Part shown: piece after piece, positions 27,119 through 36,838 of the stretch
Layout of the letters: every line of letters begins with the position of its first letter
How positions within the stretch are numbered: position 1 is the first letter of the stretch
Assembly (NCBI RefSeq): GCF_027923555.1
Contig: NZ_AP025523.1
Coordinates: 1,802,484-1,866,483, forward strand
Length of the DNA: 64,000 bases
Reading direction: 5' to 3'
Source: Vulcanimicrobium alpinum
GTDB taxonomy: Bacteria > Vulcanimicrobiota > Vulcanimicrobiia > Vulcanimicrobiales > Vulcanimicrobiaceae
Translations under genes and position numbers: made by a program
Notes under the pieces: generated by a model
Database searches by the model: none
Told to the model about the DNA's origin: nothing
Seen by the model: the letters and a program-made list of their open reading frames with translations, nothing else

Positions 27119-28183
27119 GTGAACGTCCCGGGGAGCTTCGACGCGCTGATCGCGATCGTTGCGATCTACCTCGGGCTGGCGGTGTTCTGTTCGCACGTCA
27201 ACGAGCAGATCGCGGCGTTCTGCAAATGGCGGGGCGAGCAGTTGTACCTCGGCGTGCTCAACCTGCTGGTCGGCGAACGCGGGATCACGGACGCCATCTT
27301 CACGCACCCGCTCGTCACCGCGTCGCGCAACGATCCCGGCGGCAGGCCGGTGACGAATCCCGGCGCCACGGCGGCATCCCCGTATCGGCCGTCGTTTCTC
27401 GACGCGCGCAACTTCTCGCTGGCGATGTGGGATACGATCGGCCGTGCGACCGTCGACGCGCGCACGAACGCGATTGCGGTCGACGCCGAAGCGGCGAGCG
27501 CGATCGCGGCGCCCGACGTGCTGTTCGCCGATCTCAAGGCGCGCGTGACGGCACTCCCCGCCGGCGACCTGCAGCGCCAGCTCGCGGTCCTCGTCAACGA
27601 CGCGCAAGGAAGCTACGACCGCCTGCTGCGCTCCACCGACGCCTGGTTCGATCGCCAGATGGATCGCGTCTCCGGCTGGTACAAACGCAAGACGCAGTGG
27701 GTGATCATTGCGATCGCGTTCGTCACCGTCTTCCTGCTCGGGATCGACTCGATCCGCATCGCCTCGCGGCTGTACGCCGATCCGACCACCCGTGCGGCGC
27801 TGGTCGGCGCCGCGGCGAACGCGGTCGCGCCGCAAGTCGCAAAGCACGTGCAGACCGGCGTGCTCGCGACGCCGAACGCCGCGACGCCCGCGGGTCCGAC
27901 GCCGCAATCGGTCGCGGACGCGGTCGACGACATCTTTGCGACGATCCCCCTCGACACGTTCCTGACCGGACTCACGGGCGGATGGACGGCTCCGGTGACG
28001 CGGGCAGCGCTCTGGTCGGACGTCCTGCACGTGACGGGACTGCTCGTCACCGTCACGGCGGCTGCGCTGGGCGCGCCGTTCTGGTTCGACGCGCTTTCGT
28101 CGCTCGTCAACGTGCGTCTGGCAGGCCCGAAACCGGCGTCGCGCGCCAATCCGGCGGGCAACGCGCCCGCGCCGGCGCCGTAA
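27119..28183 (+). CDS. Hypothetical multi-pass membrane protein (354 aa)
   Basis: GTG start at 27119. Membrane segments are seen near residues 8-28, 198-220 and 300-325. Between the first two lies a soluble region with the conserved-looking DRQMDRVSGWYKRKTQ just before the second helix. The end reads GAPFWFDALSSLVNVR and an Ala/Pro-rich tail. I have seen similar open-ended proteins annotated only as hypothetical, and no function can be given. Pairs with the broken DUF1003 gene 25 bases upstream. Confidence 0.7.
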   Translation: MNVPGSFDALIAIVAIYLGLAVFCSHVNEQIAAFCKWRGEQLYLGVLNLLVGERGITDAIFTHPLVTASRNDPGGRPVTNPGATAASPYRPSFLDARNFSLAMWDTIGRATVDARTNAIAVDAEAASAIAAPDVLFADLKARVTALPAGDLQRQLAVLVNDAQGSYDRLLRSTDAWFDRQMDRVSGWYKRKTQWVIIAIAFVTVFLLGIDSIRIASRLYADPTTRAALVGAAANAVAPQVAKHVQTGVLATPNAATPAGPTPQSVADAVDDIFATIPLDTFLTGLTGGWTAPVTRAALWSDVLHVTGLLVTVTAAALGAPFWFDALSSLVNVRLAGPKPASRANPAGNAPAPAP

Positions 28184-28186
28184 CCG

Positions 28187-28729
28187 CTATTCGGGCTTGT
28201 CGGTAAAGCGCTGCGCCGATTCGACGATCACGCGGCGCGCAGCGGCGGCGTCGTCCCAGCCTTCGGTGCTGGTGTGCTTCCCTTCGAGCAGTTTGTACGT
28301 CTCGAAGAAGTGCTGGATCTTCCGCAGCTGGTGCGTGAAGATCTGGGTGAAGTTGTGCACGTCGGCATAGTCGGGTTCGCCGACCGGGACCGCGAGCACC
28401 TTGTCGTCGGGCTTCCCGTTGTCGATCATCTTGAGCAGGCCGATCGGCCGCGCAACGACCAGACAGCCGCTGAAGGTCGGCTCGGAGACGAGGATCAGCA
28501 CGTCGAGCGGATCGTCGTCGAGCGCGAGCGTGCGCGGAACGAATCCGTAGTCGCCGGGATAAAAGATCGGCGAGTGCAGCGCGCGGTCGAGCCGGAAGAT
28601 GTCGAGCGATTTATCGTACTCGTATTTGTTGCGCGACCCGCTGGGGATCTCGACGATGACGTTGATCTCGTCCGGCGCCTTCTCGCCCAGCGGAAGATTC
28701 AACCGGTTCTGACGGGTTGCAAGACTCAT
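28187..28729 (-). CDS. ppa: Inorganic pyrophosphatase (family I)
   Basis: 180 residues from ATG 28727-28729. Family I motifs are EIPSGSRNKYEYD (active-site Lys, Glu and Tyr), YPGDYGFVPRTL and the metal-binding DDDPLDVLIL, with a final KPDDKVLAVP segment. It hydrolyses pyrophosphate in the cytoplasm and uses Mg. It is last in a same-strand run after cobS (46-base gap). Co-existence with a PPi-type phosphofructokinase means the two compete for PPi. Confidence 0.95.
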   Translation of the reverse strand: MSLATRQNRLNLPLGEKAPDEINVIVEIPSGSRNKYEYDKSLDIFRLDRALHSPIFYPGDYGFVPRTLALDDDPLDVLILVSEPTFSGCLVVARPIGLLKMIDNGKPDDKVLAVPVGEPDYADVHNFTQIFTHQLRKIQHFFETYKLLEGKHTSTEGWDDAAAARRVIVESAQRFTDKPE

Positions 28730-28775
28730 CGCACCGAGCGTTCGCACCCCGCACGCTCCGCGCCTTGACGCCCGC

Positions 28776-29480
28776 TCAGGCTCCGAAGGCCGCGAGCATC
28801 GCGACTTCGGCGACGACGATCGTGAAGCCGTAGGCGTCGCCGGTGAGGCGGCCGCCGAGGCGCGGGCGTATCCACGTCATGCACGCGACGGCGGCCGCGA
28901 CGCCGCAGGCCAGCGCCGCCGCGCCGCGCACAAGCCCGGCGAGCGTTGCACAGGCGCCGACGAGCGCCGCCGAGAGCACCAGCATCGGAACCGACGGACC
29001 CTCACCATCGCCGTACGGGACGACGCGCGCGTACGCCACCGCGGCGAGCCGCGCCGCCGCAGCGGCGGTCGCGAGCGTCAGCACGTAGCGCTGCGGCGGG
29101 ATCGACCACAGCGCGGAGATCCAGACGGCACCTGCCACCGCGAATCCCGCCAGCGCGAACGTGCCGTGGCCGGGATCGTCGAGGATCTCGCGCCGTCGCT
29201 CGGGCGTCGCGCTCGCGAAAAACGCGTCGCAGCCGTCGAGAAATCCGTCGAGGTGGATGGCGCCGGTGAGCACGATCGACGCGCCGAACGCGGTCGCGAC
29301 CGCGAGCGCGTGCGGCGCCGCGAGCGAGACCAGGTACGCAGCGCCGCCGGAGAGCGCCCCGACGACCGCACCGACCAGCGGCAGCCATGCCATCATCGCC
29401 CCGTCGGGCGGGCCGGCGACGCCGACCGGCAGGATCGAAAAATAGGAAAACGCCGCGCGCACGGAGCGCAGGGCGCTCAC
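28776..29480 (-). CDS. cobS: Adenosylcobinamide-GDP ribazoletransferase (cobalamin synthase)
   Basis: 234 residues, almost entirely membrane helices. Family motifs are FSYFSILPVG at the N-terminus, AIHLDGFLDGCDAFF (acidic catalytic loop) and DDPGHGTFA. It joins adenosylcobinamide-GDP to alpha-ribazole in the last steps of cobalamin assembly at the inner membrane. The GTG start overlaps the cobT stop as GTGA. The order cobC-cobT-cobS is a compact operon. Confidence 0.93.
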   Translation of the reverse strand: MSALRSVRAAFSYFSILPVGVAGPPDGAMMAWLPLVGAVVGALSGGAAYLVSLAAPHALAVATAFGASIVLTGAIHLDGFLDGCDAFFASATPERRREILDDPGHGTFALAGFAVAGAVWISALWSIPPQRYVLTLATAAAAARLAAVAYARVVPYGDGEGPSVPMLVLSAALVGACATLAGLVRGAAALACGVAAAVACMTWIRPRLGGRLTGDAYGFTIVVAEVAMLAAFGA

Positions 29481-30537
29481 GTCGGGTCCGGCTCCTTCGT
29501 CGCGACGCCGGCTTCGGCGAAGGTGTGCATCTCGCGCACCATCCGCGCCGCGGCCTCGACGAGCGGGAGCGCGAGGGCCGCGCCGCTGGCCTCTCCCAGG
29601 CGCAAATCTAAATCGAACAGCGGCTCGAGTCCGAGCGCCTCGAGCGCGAGCGCGTGGCCCGGCTCCTGCGAGCGGTGCGCCGCGACGCAGTAGTCGAGCG
29701 CCTGCGGTGCGATCGCGCCGGCGATCAGCGCGGCCGCCGCGACGATGTAGCCGTCGAGGACGACCGGGATGCGCGCGCGTGCCGCGCTGAGGATGGCGCC
29801 GGCCAATCCGACGATCTCGTAGCCGCCGGCTTCGCTTGCGATCTGCTCCCAGGTGAAATCTTCGATGCGCGCGAGTGCCTTTTCGACGGCCGCGATTTTC
29901 ACCGCGAGACGCGCGTCGTCGATCCCCGTGCCGCGCCCGACAACCGCGCGCACGGGTTTGCCGGTGAACGCCGCGACGATCGCGGCCGCGGCGGTCGTGT
30001 TCGCGATCCCCATCTCGCCGAGCGCCAGCACGTCGAACGGCGCACGCTCCGCGGCTTCATCGTACGCGGCGATCCCTGCCGCGAGCACGTAGCCCAGATC
30101 GTGCCGCGGGATCGCCGCACGCCGGGCCAAGTTGGCGGTACCGTATCCGCAGTGCACGTCGATGAGCCGCGGATGCGCCGCGAGTTTCGCGCGCACGCCG
30201 AAGTCGGCGACGTACACCTCGGCGCGCACCGCGCGCGCGAACGCGTTGATCGCGGCGAATTCGCCGAGAAATCCGCCGACCATCTGCGCGGTCACTTCCG
30301 GCGGGTACGCGCTCACGCCGTCTTCGGCGACGCCGTGGTCGGCCGCGCCGATCAGAATCGTCCGCCGCTCGTACGCGTGCGCCGGAATCCCGCCGGCGAT
30401 CGCGCACAAGCGCACAGCGAGCGTCTCGATCTTTCCGAGGCTTCCCTGCGGTTTGGTAAGGTTATCGATGCGCTCGCGTCCCGCCGCCGCGACAGCAGCG
30501 TCGATCGGTGCGATCTCCGCGCGCCAGTCGCGCGTGA

Positions 30538-30541
<4 letters not shown>
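29477..30541 (-). CDS. cobT: Nicotinate-nucleotide-dimethylbenzimidazole phosphoribosyltransferase
   Basis: 354 residues. Motifs are LTKPQGSLGKIE (phosphate binding), GAADHGVAEDGVSAYP, GEMGIANTTAAAAI and the catalytic Glu region near the C-terminus. It makes alpha-ribazole phosphate from DMB and nicotinate mononucleotide for the lower ligand of cobalamin. The GTG start overlaps the cobC stop. Typical CobT length. Confidence 0.95.
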
Positions 30542-31146
<605 letters not shown>

Positions 31147-31152
31147 ACCGGA

Positions 31153-31731
31153 CTATGAGCGCGGCAGCATCGGCCTTCCTTCGTGCGCCACGAGCAGATC
31201 GTGCATGTCGTTCGCGTGCTCTTCTTCGGTCGCGAGGATCTTCTCGAGCATCGTGCGCGTGGTGGAGTCCTTGTCGCCGAAGAAGCCGATCAGTTCGCGA
31301 TAATGTTCGATCGCGATCCGCTCGGCGATCAGATTCTCCTTGATCATCCCGACCAGATTGAGATCGCTCGCGCCGTACTGCGACGCGGAACGCATCGCCA
31401 GACCGTCGGGATCGAAGTTCGGCGTTCCGCCCAACTGGTTGATCCGATCGGCGATCATCTCCATGTGCTCGCGCTCTTCGCTCGCATGCTGCGCGAACTC
31501 GTCCTTCGGACCTTCGCTCGCGATCCCGGTCGCGGCGATGCTGTGCATCGTGTAGCGGAGCACGCACACGATCTCGGTCGCCAGCGCACCCTGCAGCAGG
31601 TCGATGGACACTTTCGGGTCGAGCCCGTAGTCCTGCGTGACCGCGCCCTTCTCGATCTGCTCGCGCGCCCGCTGCCGGAGCGTGGTGATGTCGCTGAGGA
31701 AGGGCTGGTGGTTCTTGGTGGTGGTGGACAC
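31153..31731 (-). CDS. Ferritin-like / bacterioferritin-type protein
   Basis: 192 residues (GTG start) forming a four-helix bundle. The di-iron ligands are visible as Glu in LATEIVCVLRYT, E-x-x-H in ASEEREHMEMI, Glu in LIAERIAIEHYREL and E-x-x-H in ATEEEHANDMHD. Such proteins store or detoxify iron. It is intermediate between bacterioferritin and Dps-like families. No heme Met is obvious. It is in the same strand run as DUF429 (30-base gap) and cobC (6-base gap). Confidence 0.85.
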   Translation of the reverse strand: MSTTTKNHQPFLSDITTLRQRAREQIEKGAVTQDYGLDPKVSIDLLQGALATEIVCVLRYTMHSIAATGIASEGPKDEFAQHASEEREHMEMIADRINQLGGTPNFDPDGLAMRSASQYGASDLNLVGMIKENLIAERIAIEHYRELIGFFGDKDSTTRTMLEKILATEEEHANDMHDLLVAHEGRPMLPRS

Positions 31732-31761
31732 GACGGAAATCTCCCCGCTCGGATGAATGGT

Positions 31762-32547
31762 CTACGGGACCAGGTGTACCCGCGAAGCGGCTGCTTCACG
31801 CGCGACCGCCGCGCAGGCCGGGACGACGATGTGACCGCCGTCCATGTCACCGTAGACCACGACGCGGCCCGAAGCGGTTCCGTGGCGCCACACAAACGAC
31901 GCGACGTACGCGCACATCACGGCGTCGATCTTGTCGTCCCAGGCTTTGTACTTCGAGGAATCGGGCAGGCGCGCGGGCAGCAGCTCCGCGGGGATGCACA
32001 GCGGCGGATCGGCGTCGCGCAGGGTCCCCAGGAGCGAACGGTAACGCGCCCAAGCGTCGAGCACGGCGGGCCACGCCCGCCGCTTCTTCTTGTACGGGAT
32101 GACGCGCTCGAGCCCGAACAGCCGGACGGCCGCCGGATGCGGAAACGCTTCGAACGCAACGGTGCGGCGATCGTGCGGAGCGATCTCGAGCGTCTCGACG
32201 ACGCCGTCGGCGCGCAGGCGGTCGAGCAGCGCGCGGGCGCGGCCGCCGTCCGGGAACCGCGCGAGGTTAGCCGGGTACGGGCCGGCATGGTGCCGCGCGA
32301 AATCGCGCGCAAGTTCTGCTTCGCAGCAGCGCCTGCCCGAGCGGTTGGTCACGATCGTCGGCATGTCGATCGCGATCGCGCCGCCGCCGGTCCCCAGATG
32401 CGCGCGCACCCAGTCGAGGATCTGGTCGTCGCCGCGCAGATCGGCGCGCAGGGCGAAGAGCGTCCCCTCGCCGTCGAGCGCGGCGAGCCCCGAAGGGTTC
32501 GCCGCCGACCACGCCAGGTCGAGTCCGAGGAATCGCGGAGCGTTCAT
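31762..32547 (-). CDS. DUF429-domain protein
   Basis: 261 residues from ATG 32545-32547. It opens FLGLDLAWSAANPSGLA, an RNase-H-like fold strand with Asp, and has VAFEAFPHPA and KYKAWDDKIDAVMCAYVA, the conserved acidic C-terminal motif of DUF429. The family has predicted nuclease-like folds but no firm function. First gene of the DUF429-ferritin-cobC-cobT-cobS-ppa run. The longer open frame to 33546 is shadow. Confidence 0.8.
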   Translation of the reverse strand: MNAPRFLGLDLAWSAANPSGLAALDGEGTLFALRADLRGDDQILDWVRAHLGTGGGAIAIDMPTIVTNRSGRRCCEAELARDFARHHAGPYPANLARFPDGGRARALLDRLRADGVVETLEIAPHDRRTVAFEAFPHPAAVRLFGLERVIPYKKKRRAWPAVLDAWARYRSLLGTLRDADPPLCIPAELLPARLPDSSKYKAWDDKIDAVMCAYVASFVWRHGTASGRVVVYGDMDGGHIVVPACAAVAREAAASRVHLVP

Positions 32548-32604
32548 CGCGCCGCGGCGCCGCCGCAGAGGCTCCGTCCGCGGCGGCTGGAAACGTCGGA
32601 ACGC

Positions 32605-33468
32605 ATGGAGACCCCGGATCGCGTCGGCATTCGTAAGATGTACAAACTCTACGTGAACGGCGCGTTCACCCGCAGCGAGTCGGCGCGCAGCGACCAGATC
32701 GGCGGCGAGAACGTCGCACGCGCATCGCGCAAGGACGTCCGCGACGCGGTCGTCGCCGCGCGGGCCGGACACGAGAAGTGGGCGGCGAGCGCTCCCGCCA
32801 ATCGCGGGCTGGTGCTCTACCGGCTGGCGGAGATGATGGAAGCGCGCGCCGCCGAGCTCGCCGCGCAGCTGGTGACCGGCGGGACCGCCGATGCCGCGGG
32901 CGCGCGGCGCGAAGTCGCGGCCGCGATCGACCGCGTCGTCTGGTACGCGGGCTGGTGCGACAAGTACCTCGCCCTGGCGTCGACGCGCAATCCGGTCGCC
33001 GGGCCGCACTTCAACTTCTCCACCCCGGAACCGACCGGGATCGTCGCCGTCGTCGCCCCGGATGCGCCGGCGTTGCTGGGCCTCGCCACGGCGGTCGTGC
33101 CGGCGCTGGTGAGCGGGAACGCCGTCGTCGCCGTCGCCTCGGAGACCGACCCGCGCACCGCGGTCGTCTTCGCCGAGTGCGTTGCGACCAGCGACCTCCC
33201 CGCCGGCGTCTGCAACCTGCTCACCGGCCGTCGCGAGGAACTCGCGCCGGTCCTCGCCGGACACATGGACGTCAACGCGCTCGTCGCCTTCGGACTCGAC
33301 GACGCCGCAGCAAAGCGCCTCGGCGAGCTCGGGGCGGAGAACGTCAAGCGGACGCGTTGCGAACCGGCCGCCGAGCCGGCCGCGTGGTTCGACGCGCAAT
33401 ACGACGACCTCGAGCGCGTCCTCGCGTTCACCGAACTCAAGACGATCTGGCATCCGGCGCGCATCTGA
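32605..33468 (+). CDS. Aldehyde dehydrogenase-family half protein (no catalytic domain)
   Basis: 287 residues from ATG 32605. YKLYVNGAFTRSESAR and NVARASRKDVRDAV match the N-terminal, cofactor-binding part of aldehyde dehydrogenases. VPALVSGNAVVAVASE and the closing ELKTIWHP follow. The catalytic Cys and general-base Glu regions are absent, as in a known actinobacterial subfamily where this short protein accompanies a full-length partner. No partner is adjacent here. It is probably a genuine short family member rather than a truncation, because the end is the normal C-terminus of that group. Confidence 0.8.
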   Translation: METPDRVGIRKMYKLYVNGAFTRSESARSDQIGGENVARASRKDVRDAVVAARAGHEKWAASAPANRGLVLYRLAEMMEARAAELAAQLVTGGTADAAGARREVAAAIDRVVWYAGWCDKYLALASTRNPVAGPHFNFSTPEPTGIVAVVAPDAPALLGLATAVVPALVSGNAVVAVASETDPRTAVVFAECVATSDLPAGVCNLLTGRREELAPVLAGHMDVNALVAFGLDDAAAKRLGELGAENVKRTRCEPAAEPAAWFDAQYDDLERVLAFTELKTIWHPARI

Positions 33469-33518
33469 ACCCTGCGAGGCCTTCCGCCGCCGCGGCGTGA
33501 AAAGGGGGCGGCGGCCGC

Positions 33519-33605
33519 GGAGAGGTGGCAGAGCGGTTGAATGCACTCGCTTGGAAAGCGAGCATACGGTAAAACGTATCGGGAGTTCGAATCTCCCCCT
33601 CTCCG
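33519..33605 (+). tRNA. tRNA-Ser (GGA)
   Basis: The acceptor pair GGAGAGG (33519-33525) / CCTCTCC (33598-33604) is perfect. Anticodon GGA lies at 33553-33555 in a CTCGC/GCGAG stem. The long variable arm typical of serine tRNA (TACG-loop-CGTA) follows, then a T arm GGGAG-TTCGAAT-CTCCC. CCA is not encoded. Confidence 0.97.
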
Positions 33606-33624
33606 AATGCGCCCGCCAGGCTCC

Positions 33625-34761
33625 CTACCTGCGGAGCAGCGGGCGAACGCGTTCGTACGGGAGGCTGAACGCCGTCGTGCCGTTGCGCCCGACGACGGTG
33701 TGCGCGCTGAACAGCGCGTCGTCGAGGGCTTCTTCGACGACGTCGGCGGTCGCTTCGTATAGGGCGTCGATCCGGTCCTCGTCGGTCTCGACCTGCGGGC
33801 CGGCGATCCCGCCGTCGCGCGGGTAGCGATGCGTCGTCGAGAACGCGAGGAACAGGTCGCCGCTCGAGACGCGTGAGGTCGCGCCGGTGCGCGCGAGTCC
33901 GATCGTCGCGCGTTTCGCGATATCGCGCAGGCGCGCGTGATCGAGCGGCGCGTCGGTTGCGACGACGATGATGATGCTGCCGTCGGCCGCGCGGCCGCGC
34001 AGCGGCATCGCCGCCGCCGCCGCGCGCCGCCGGATCGGAAGCAGCTCGTGCGTCAGCGAGCGGCCGACCGGGACGCCGTCGATCCGCAGATCGGCGCGCG
34101 GCTGCGAACCGATGTTCGCGTTGAGCAGCACGCCGACGGTGTAACCGCCGAGGGTCTTCGGCAGGACGCGCGACGCCGATCCGATCCCCCCGGCGAACGC
34201 GAACGCCAGCATCCCCGTTCCTGCGCCGACGTTGCCGCGCGCGAAGTCGCCGCTCTTCGCAGCCTCGAGCACCGCGACGACGTCTTCGGCATGCACGTAC
34301 CGGCCTTGAATGTCGTTGAGTCCTTGATCGTCGCACTCGGCGACGAGCGGGAGCGGGACGTCGTCGCTGCGCCCGATCTGCGGATGGTGGGCGATCATCC
34401 ACGAGACGACGCCGTCGTCGGCGCGGCCGACGTCGAGCGTGTCGGTCAGCACGATCGGCACCTCGAGAAACCCCGCCTGGTCGACCCAGTGCGCGCCGGT
34501 CATCTCGCCGTTGCCGTTCAGGTCGAACGTCGCTGCGGCGACGCGCTGGTTCCAGATGTCCTCGTTCGGGACGATCGCGGTCGCGCCGGTCCGCACGTCG
34601 GTGCCTTCGACCTTGGTGACGTGCGCGACGCGCACGCCGGGGACATCGGTGATCGCGTCGACGGGTCCGGGCGTCAGCGTCCCGATCGCGACGGGCGAAC
34701 GCGCGCCCGCGGGCGCGGCGAGCAGGACGAGAGCGAACGAGAACGCGAGCGTACGACGCAT
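33625..34761 (-). CDS. P1-family peptidase / DmpA-type aminopeptidase (S58)
   Basis: 378 residues from ATG 34759-34761. A signal peptide (residues 1-20, cut near AGA) predicts export. The body has ITDVPGVRVAHVT, RGNVGAGTG and the self-cleavage/nucleophile strand with Ser262 in DGSIIIVVATDAPL. Family members are self-processing N-terminal-nucleophile hydrolases that release D- or beta-amino acids. It lies 11 bases after the aldehyde oxidoreductase gene, so it ends that operon, but a functional link is not evident. Confidence 0.9.
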   Translation of the reverse strand: MRRTLAFSFALVLLAAPAGARSPVAIGTLTPGPVDAITDVPGVRVAHVTKVEGTDVRTGATAIVPNEDIWNQRVAAATFDLNGNGEMTGAHWVDQAGFLEVPIVLTDTLDVGRADDGVVSWMIAHHPQIGRSDDVPLPLVAECDDQGLNDIQGRYVHAEDVVAVLEAAKSGDFARGNVGAGTGMLAFAFAGGIGSASRVLPKTLGGYTVGVLLNANIGSQPRADLRIDGVPVGRSLTHELLPIRRRAAAAAMPLRGRAADGSIIIVVATDAPLDHARLRDIAKRATIGLARTGATSRVSSGDLFLAFSTTHRYPRDGGIAGPQVETDEDRIDALYEATADVVEEALDDALFSAHTVVGRNGTTAFSLPYERVRPLLRR

Positions 34762-34772
34762 CTGCCGCCGAT

Positions 34773-36572
34773 TCACGCCGTCGCGGCGATGTGCCTGTGC
34801 GACGCGGCCTCGACCCGCAGACGTTCGTAAGCGTCGCGCAGCGCCGCAAGCCGTTGCGGGTCGACGCGGCACCCCGCGTTGGGACCGCTTGCGACCGGCT
34901 CGTCGAACATGCGCGGCGGCAGGGTGTCCTCGGCGGACGTCCAGCCGAGCCGCGCGTTGATTGCGCGCTTGCGCTCCCACGTGCGCTGTGCGGCGGCGCT
35001 CAGCCCGTCGGCATCGAGCGCGAGCCCCGCGACCGCGCTCCACAGCGCCGCCGCTTCGCGCTCGAAATCGTCGAAGCAGTCGCGCACGAACTTGCACAGC
35101 ACCAGGCTGTCCCACGCCATTGCGCGGTTCTCCGCTTCGATCGCGTCGGCGGCGCGGGTCTCGTCGTCACGTTCGGCGGACGGGTCGCGCAGGTCGCGAT
35201 CGTAGGTCGCCGCGCGGTTGTGACACGCACCGCGCGTGCACGTCGCGAGGCCGAGCGCGTACGTCGGAAGCGTCCGCGGTTCGTAGCCCGGCAGTTCGAG
35301 CCCCTTGCAATGCATCGCAAATCGTTCCGCGCCCTTGCCGATACGCTGCGCTGCCGCGCGCACGCCGTCGGCGAGCAGGTCGCCCAGACCGCGCCGCTCC
35401 GCGACCGCGTCGATCGCGGGCAGCAGGACCGCGGCGTTCCCGAAACGCAGCGGCGGGCCGAACGCATCGGCCGCGACCAGGCCGTGCTGCGCGCACTCCA
35501 TCGCGAACGCGATCGCCGATCCGGCGGAGATCGTATCGATCCCGACGGCGTCGCAGCGCGCGATCGCGTCGAGCACCGCGTCGAGATCGTCGACGCCGCA
35601 GTTCGGACCGAACGCCCACACCGACTCGTACTCGCTCGCGGCGGCGGCGCGGCGGTCGCGATCTTTGCGCACGTAAAGGTGCTCGCACTGCACCGGACAG
35701 CCCGCGCAGCCCGCGCGCAGTTCGAGGTACGTCCCGCGCGCCTCGCGCGCGCGCTCGGGCGTCACGTTCTCCGCCCCCTCGAACGTCGCGGCGGTGAAGT
35801 TGCGCGTCGGGAGCTGACCCATCCGCTGCAGGACGCGCAGGTTCGCGCTCGTGCCGAGGACGCGGTACTTCGCCGTCGTCGGACCGAGCGCGCGCTCGCG
35901 CAGCACGTTCGACAACGCCGCCGTCGCCGCCGGATCCGCAATCCGGACCTCGCCGCGGCCGCGCAGCGCGATCGCCTTGAGCCGCTTCGCGCCGAACACC
36001 GCACCGGTGCCGCCGCGCCCGGCTTGACGCCCGTCGTTCTCGACGGCCGCATAGCGCACGCCGCGTTCGCCGGCGGGACCGATCGCGCAGACGCGCAAGG
36101 AACGGTCCCCGTACCGTTCGCGCAGCGCTTTCGTCGTCTCGCGCGCCGACCGTCCTGCAAGGCCGGATGCATCTTCGAAACGGACGTCGTCGCCGTCGAT
36201 CGCGAGCACCGTCCACGCGTCGCTCGCCCCCGTCACCACGATCGCGGCCAGCCCGCAGCGGCGCAGCACCGCCGAGAAATGGCTCGACGAGAGCCCCTCG
36301 TTCAGCAGCCCGGTGAGCGGCGAGATCGTCGCCAGCGCGTGCTTGTTGGCCGCCGGCACCGGCGTCGACGCGAACGGGCCGGCGGCGATCACGATCGGAT
36401 TCTCCGGTCCGAGCGGATCGAGCCGTCCGCGCACGCGCTCGTCGGTCAGCCGCACGGCGAGCCCGACGCCGCCGAGCGCGTCAGCGAAGACCTCGTCGCC
36501 GAGCGCGGTGCGGCGAACGCTGCGCGCGCTCAGATCGACTTCGAGCAGATCGCGCGGGCCAGCGTACGTCAT
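34773..36572 (-). CDS. Aldehyde:ferredoxin oxidoreductase (tungsten/molybdenum pterin enzyme)
   Basis: 599 residues from ATG 36570-36572, the usual AOR length. The [4Fe-4S] ligands Cys289, Cys292 and Cys296 (CAGCPVQC) and a fourth Cys near residue 500 (LVLCKFV) are present. The pterin-binding N-terminal domain reads AAGPFAST and GGTGAVFGAKRLKAI. AOR oxidises aldehydes to acids and passes electrons to ferredoxin. The metal is usually tungsten. Two moeA genes and a moaD directly precede it with overlapping ends, so the cofactor machinery is co-expressed. The start overlaps the moaD stop. Confidence 0.92.
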   Translation of the reverse strand: MTYAGPRDLLEVDLSARSVRRTALGDEVFADALGGVGLAVRLTDERVRGRLDPLGPENPIVIAAGPFASTPVPAANKHALATISPLTGLLNEGLSSSHFSAVLRRCGLAAIVVTGASDAWTVLAIDGDDVRFEDASGLAGRSARETTKALRERYGDRSLRVCAIGPAGERGVRYAAVENDGRQAGRGGTGAVFGAKRLKAIALRGRGEVRIADPAATAALSNVLRERALGPTTAKYRVLGTSANLRVLQRMGQLPTRNFTAATFEGAENVTPERAREARGTYLELRAGCAGCPVQCEHLYVRKDRDRRAAAASEYESVWAFGPNCGVDDLDAVLDAIARCDAVGIDTISAGSAIAFAMECAQHGLVAADAFGPPLRFGNAAVLLPAIDAVAERRGLGDLLADGVRAAAQRIGKGAERFAMHCKGLELPGYEPRTLPTYALGLATCTRGACHNRAATYDRDLRDPSAERDDETRAADAIEAENRAMAWDSLVLCKFVRDCFDDFEREAAALWSAVAGLALDADGLSAAAQRTWERKRAINARLGWTSAEDTLPPRMFDEPVASGPNAGCRVDPQRLAALRDAYERLRVEAASHRHIAATA

Positions 36573-36838
36573 CCGCCGCTCGCGAGGAACAGCACGCACG
36601 GACGATCGCCGTCGCCGAATCGTTCGCCTTCGCGCGGCGCACGTCGCCCGTCGAGCAGGACGAGATTCGGTTCGACCAGCGCGTCGCGCGAGGGCGCGAT
36701 GACCCCGGGGACCATCGACGGGATCGCGTCGGCGAGTGCGCGCACGAACTCGGCGTAGGTGAGCGCGCCGTCCGCCCGGATCTCGACCGTCGCCGTCCCC
36801 GCGAGCGCGCGCGCCATCCCGAACAATTCGACCCTCAC
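36569..36838 (-). CDS. moaD: MoaD/ThiS-family sulfur carrier
   Basis: 89 residues from GTG 36836-36838. It opens VRVELFGMARALAG, has the DALVEPNLVLLDGR strand and ends exactly ASGG, the diglycine that is activated and thiocarboxylated. In molybdopterin synthesis MoaD donates sulfur to the precursor. Overlaps both neighbours (GTGA with the MoeA fusion, 4 bases with AOR). AOR operons often carry a dedicated MoaD-like protein, so it may serve this enzyme only. Confidence 0.85.
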   Translation of the reverse strand: MRVELFGMARALAGTATVEIRADGALTYAEFVRALADAIPSMVPGVIAPSRDALVEPNLVLLDGRRAPREGERFGDGDRPCVLFLASGG

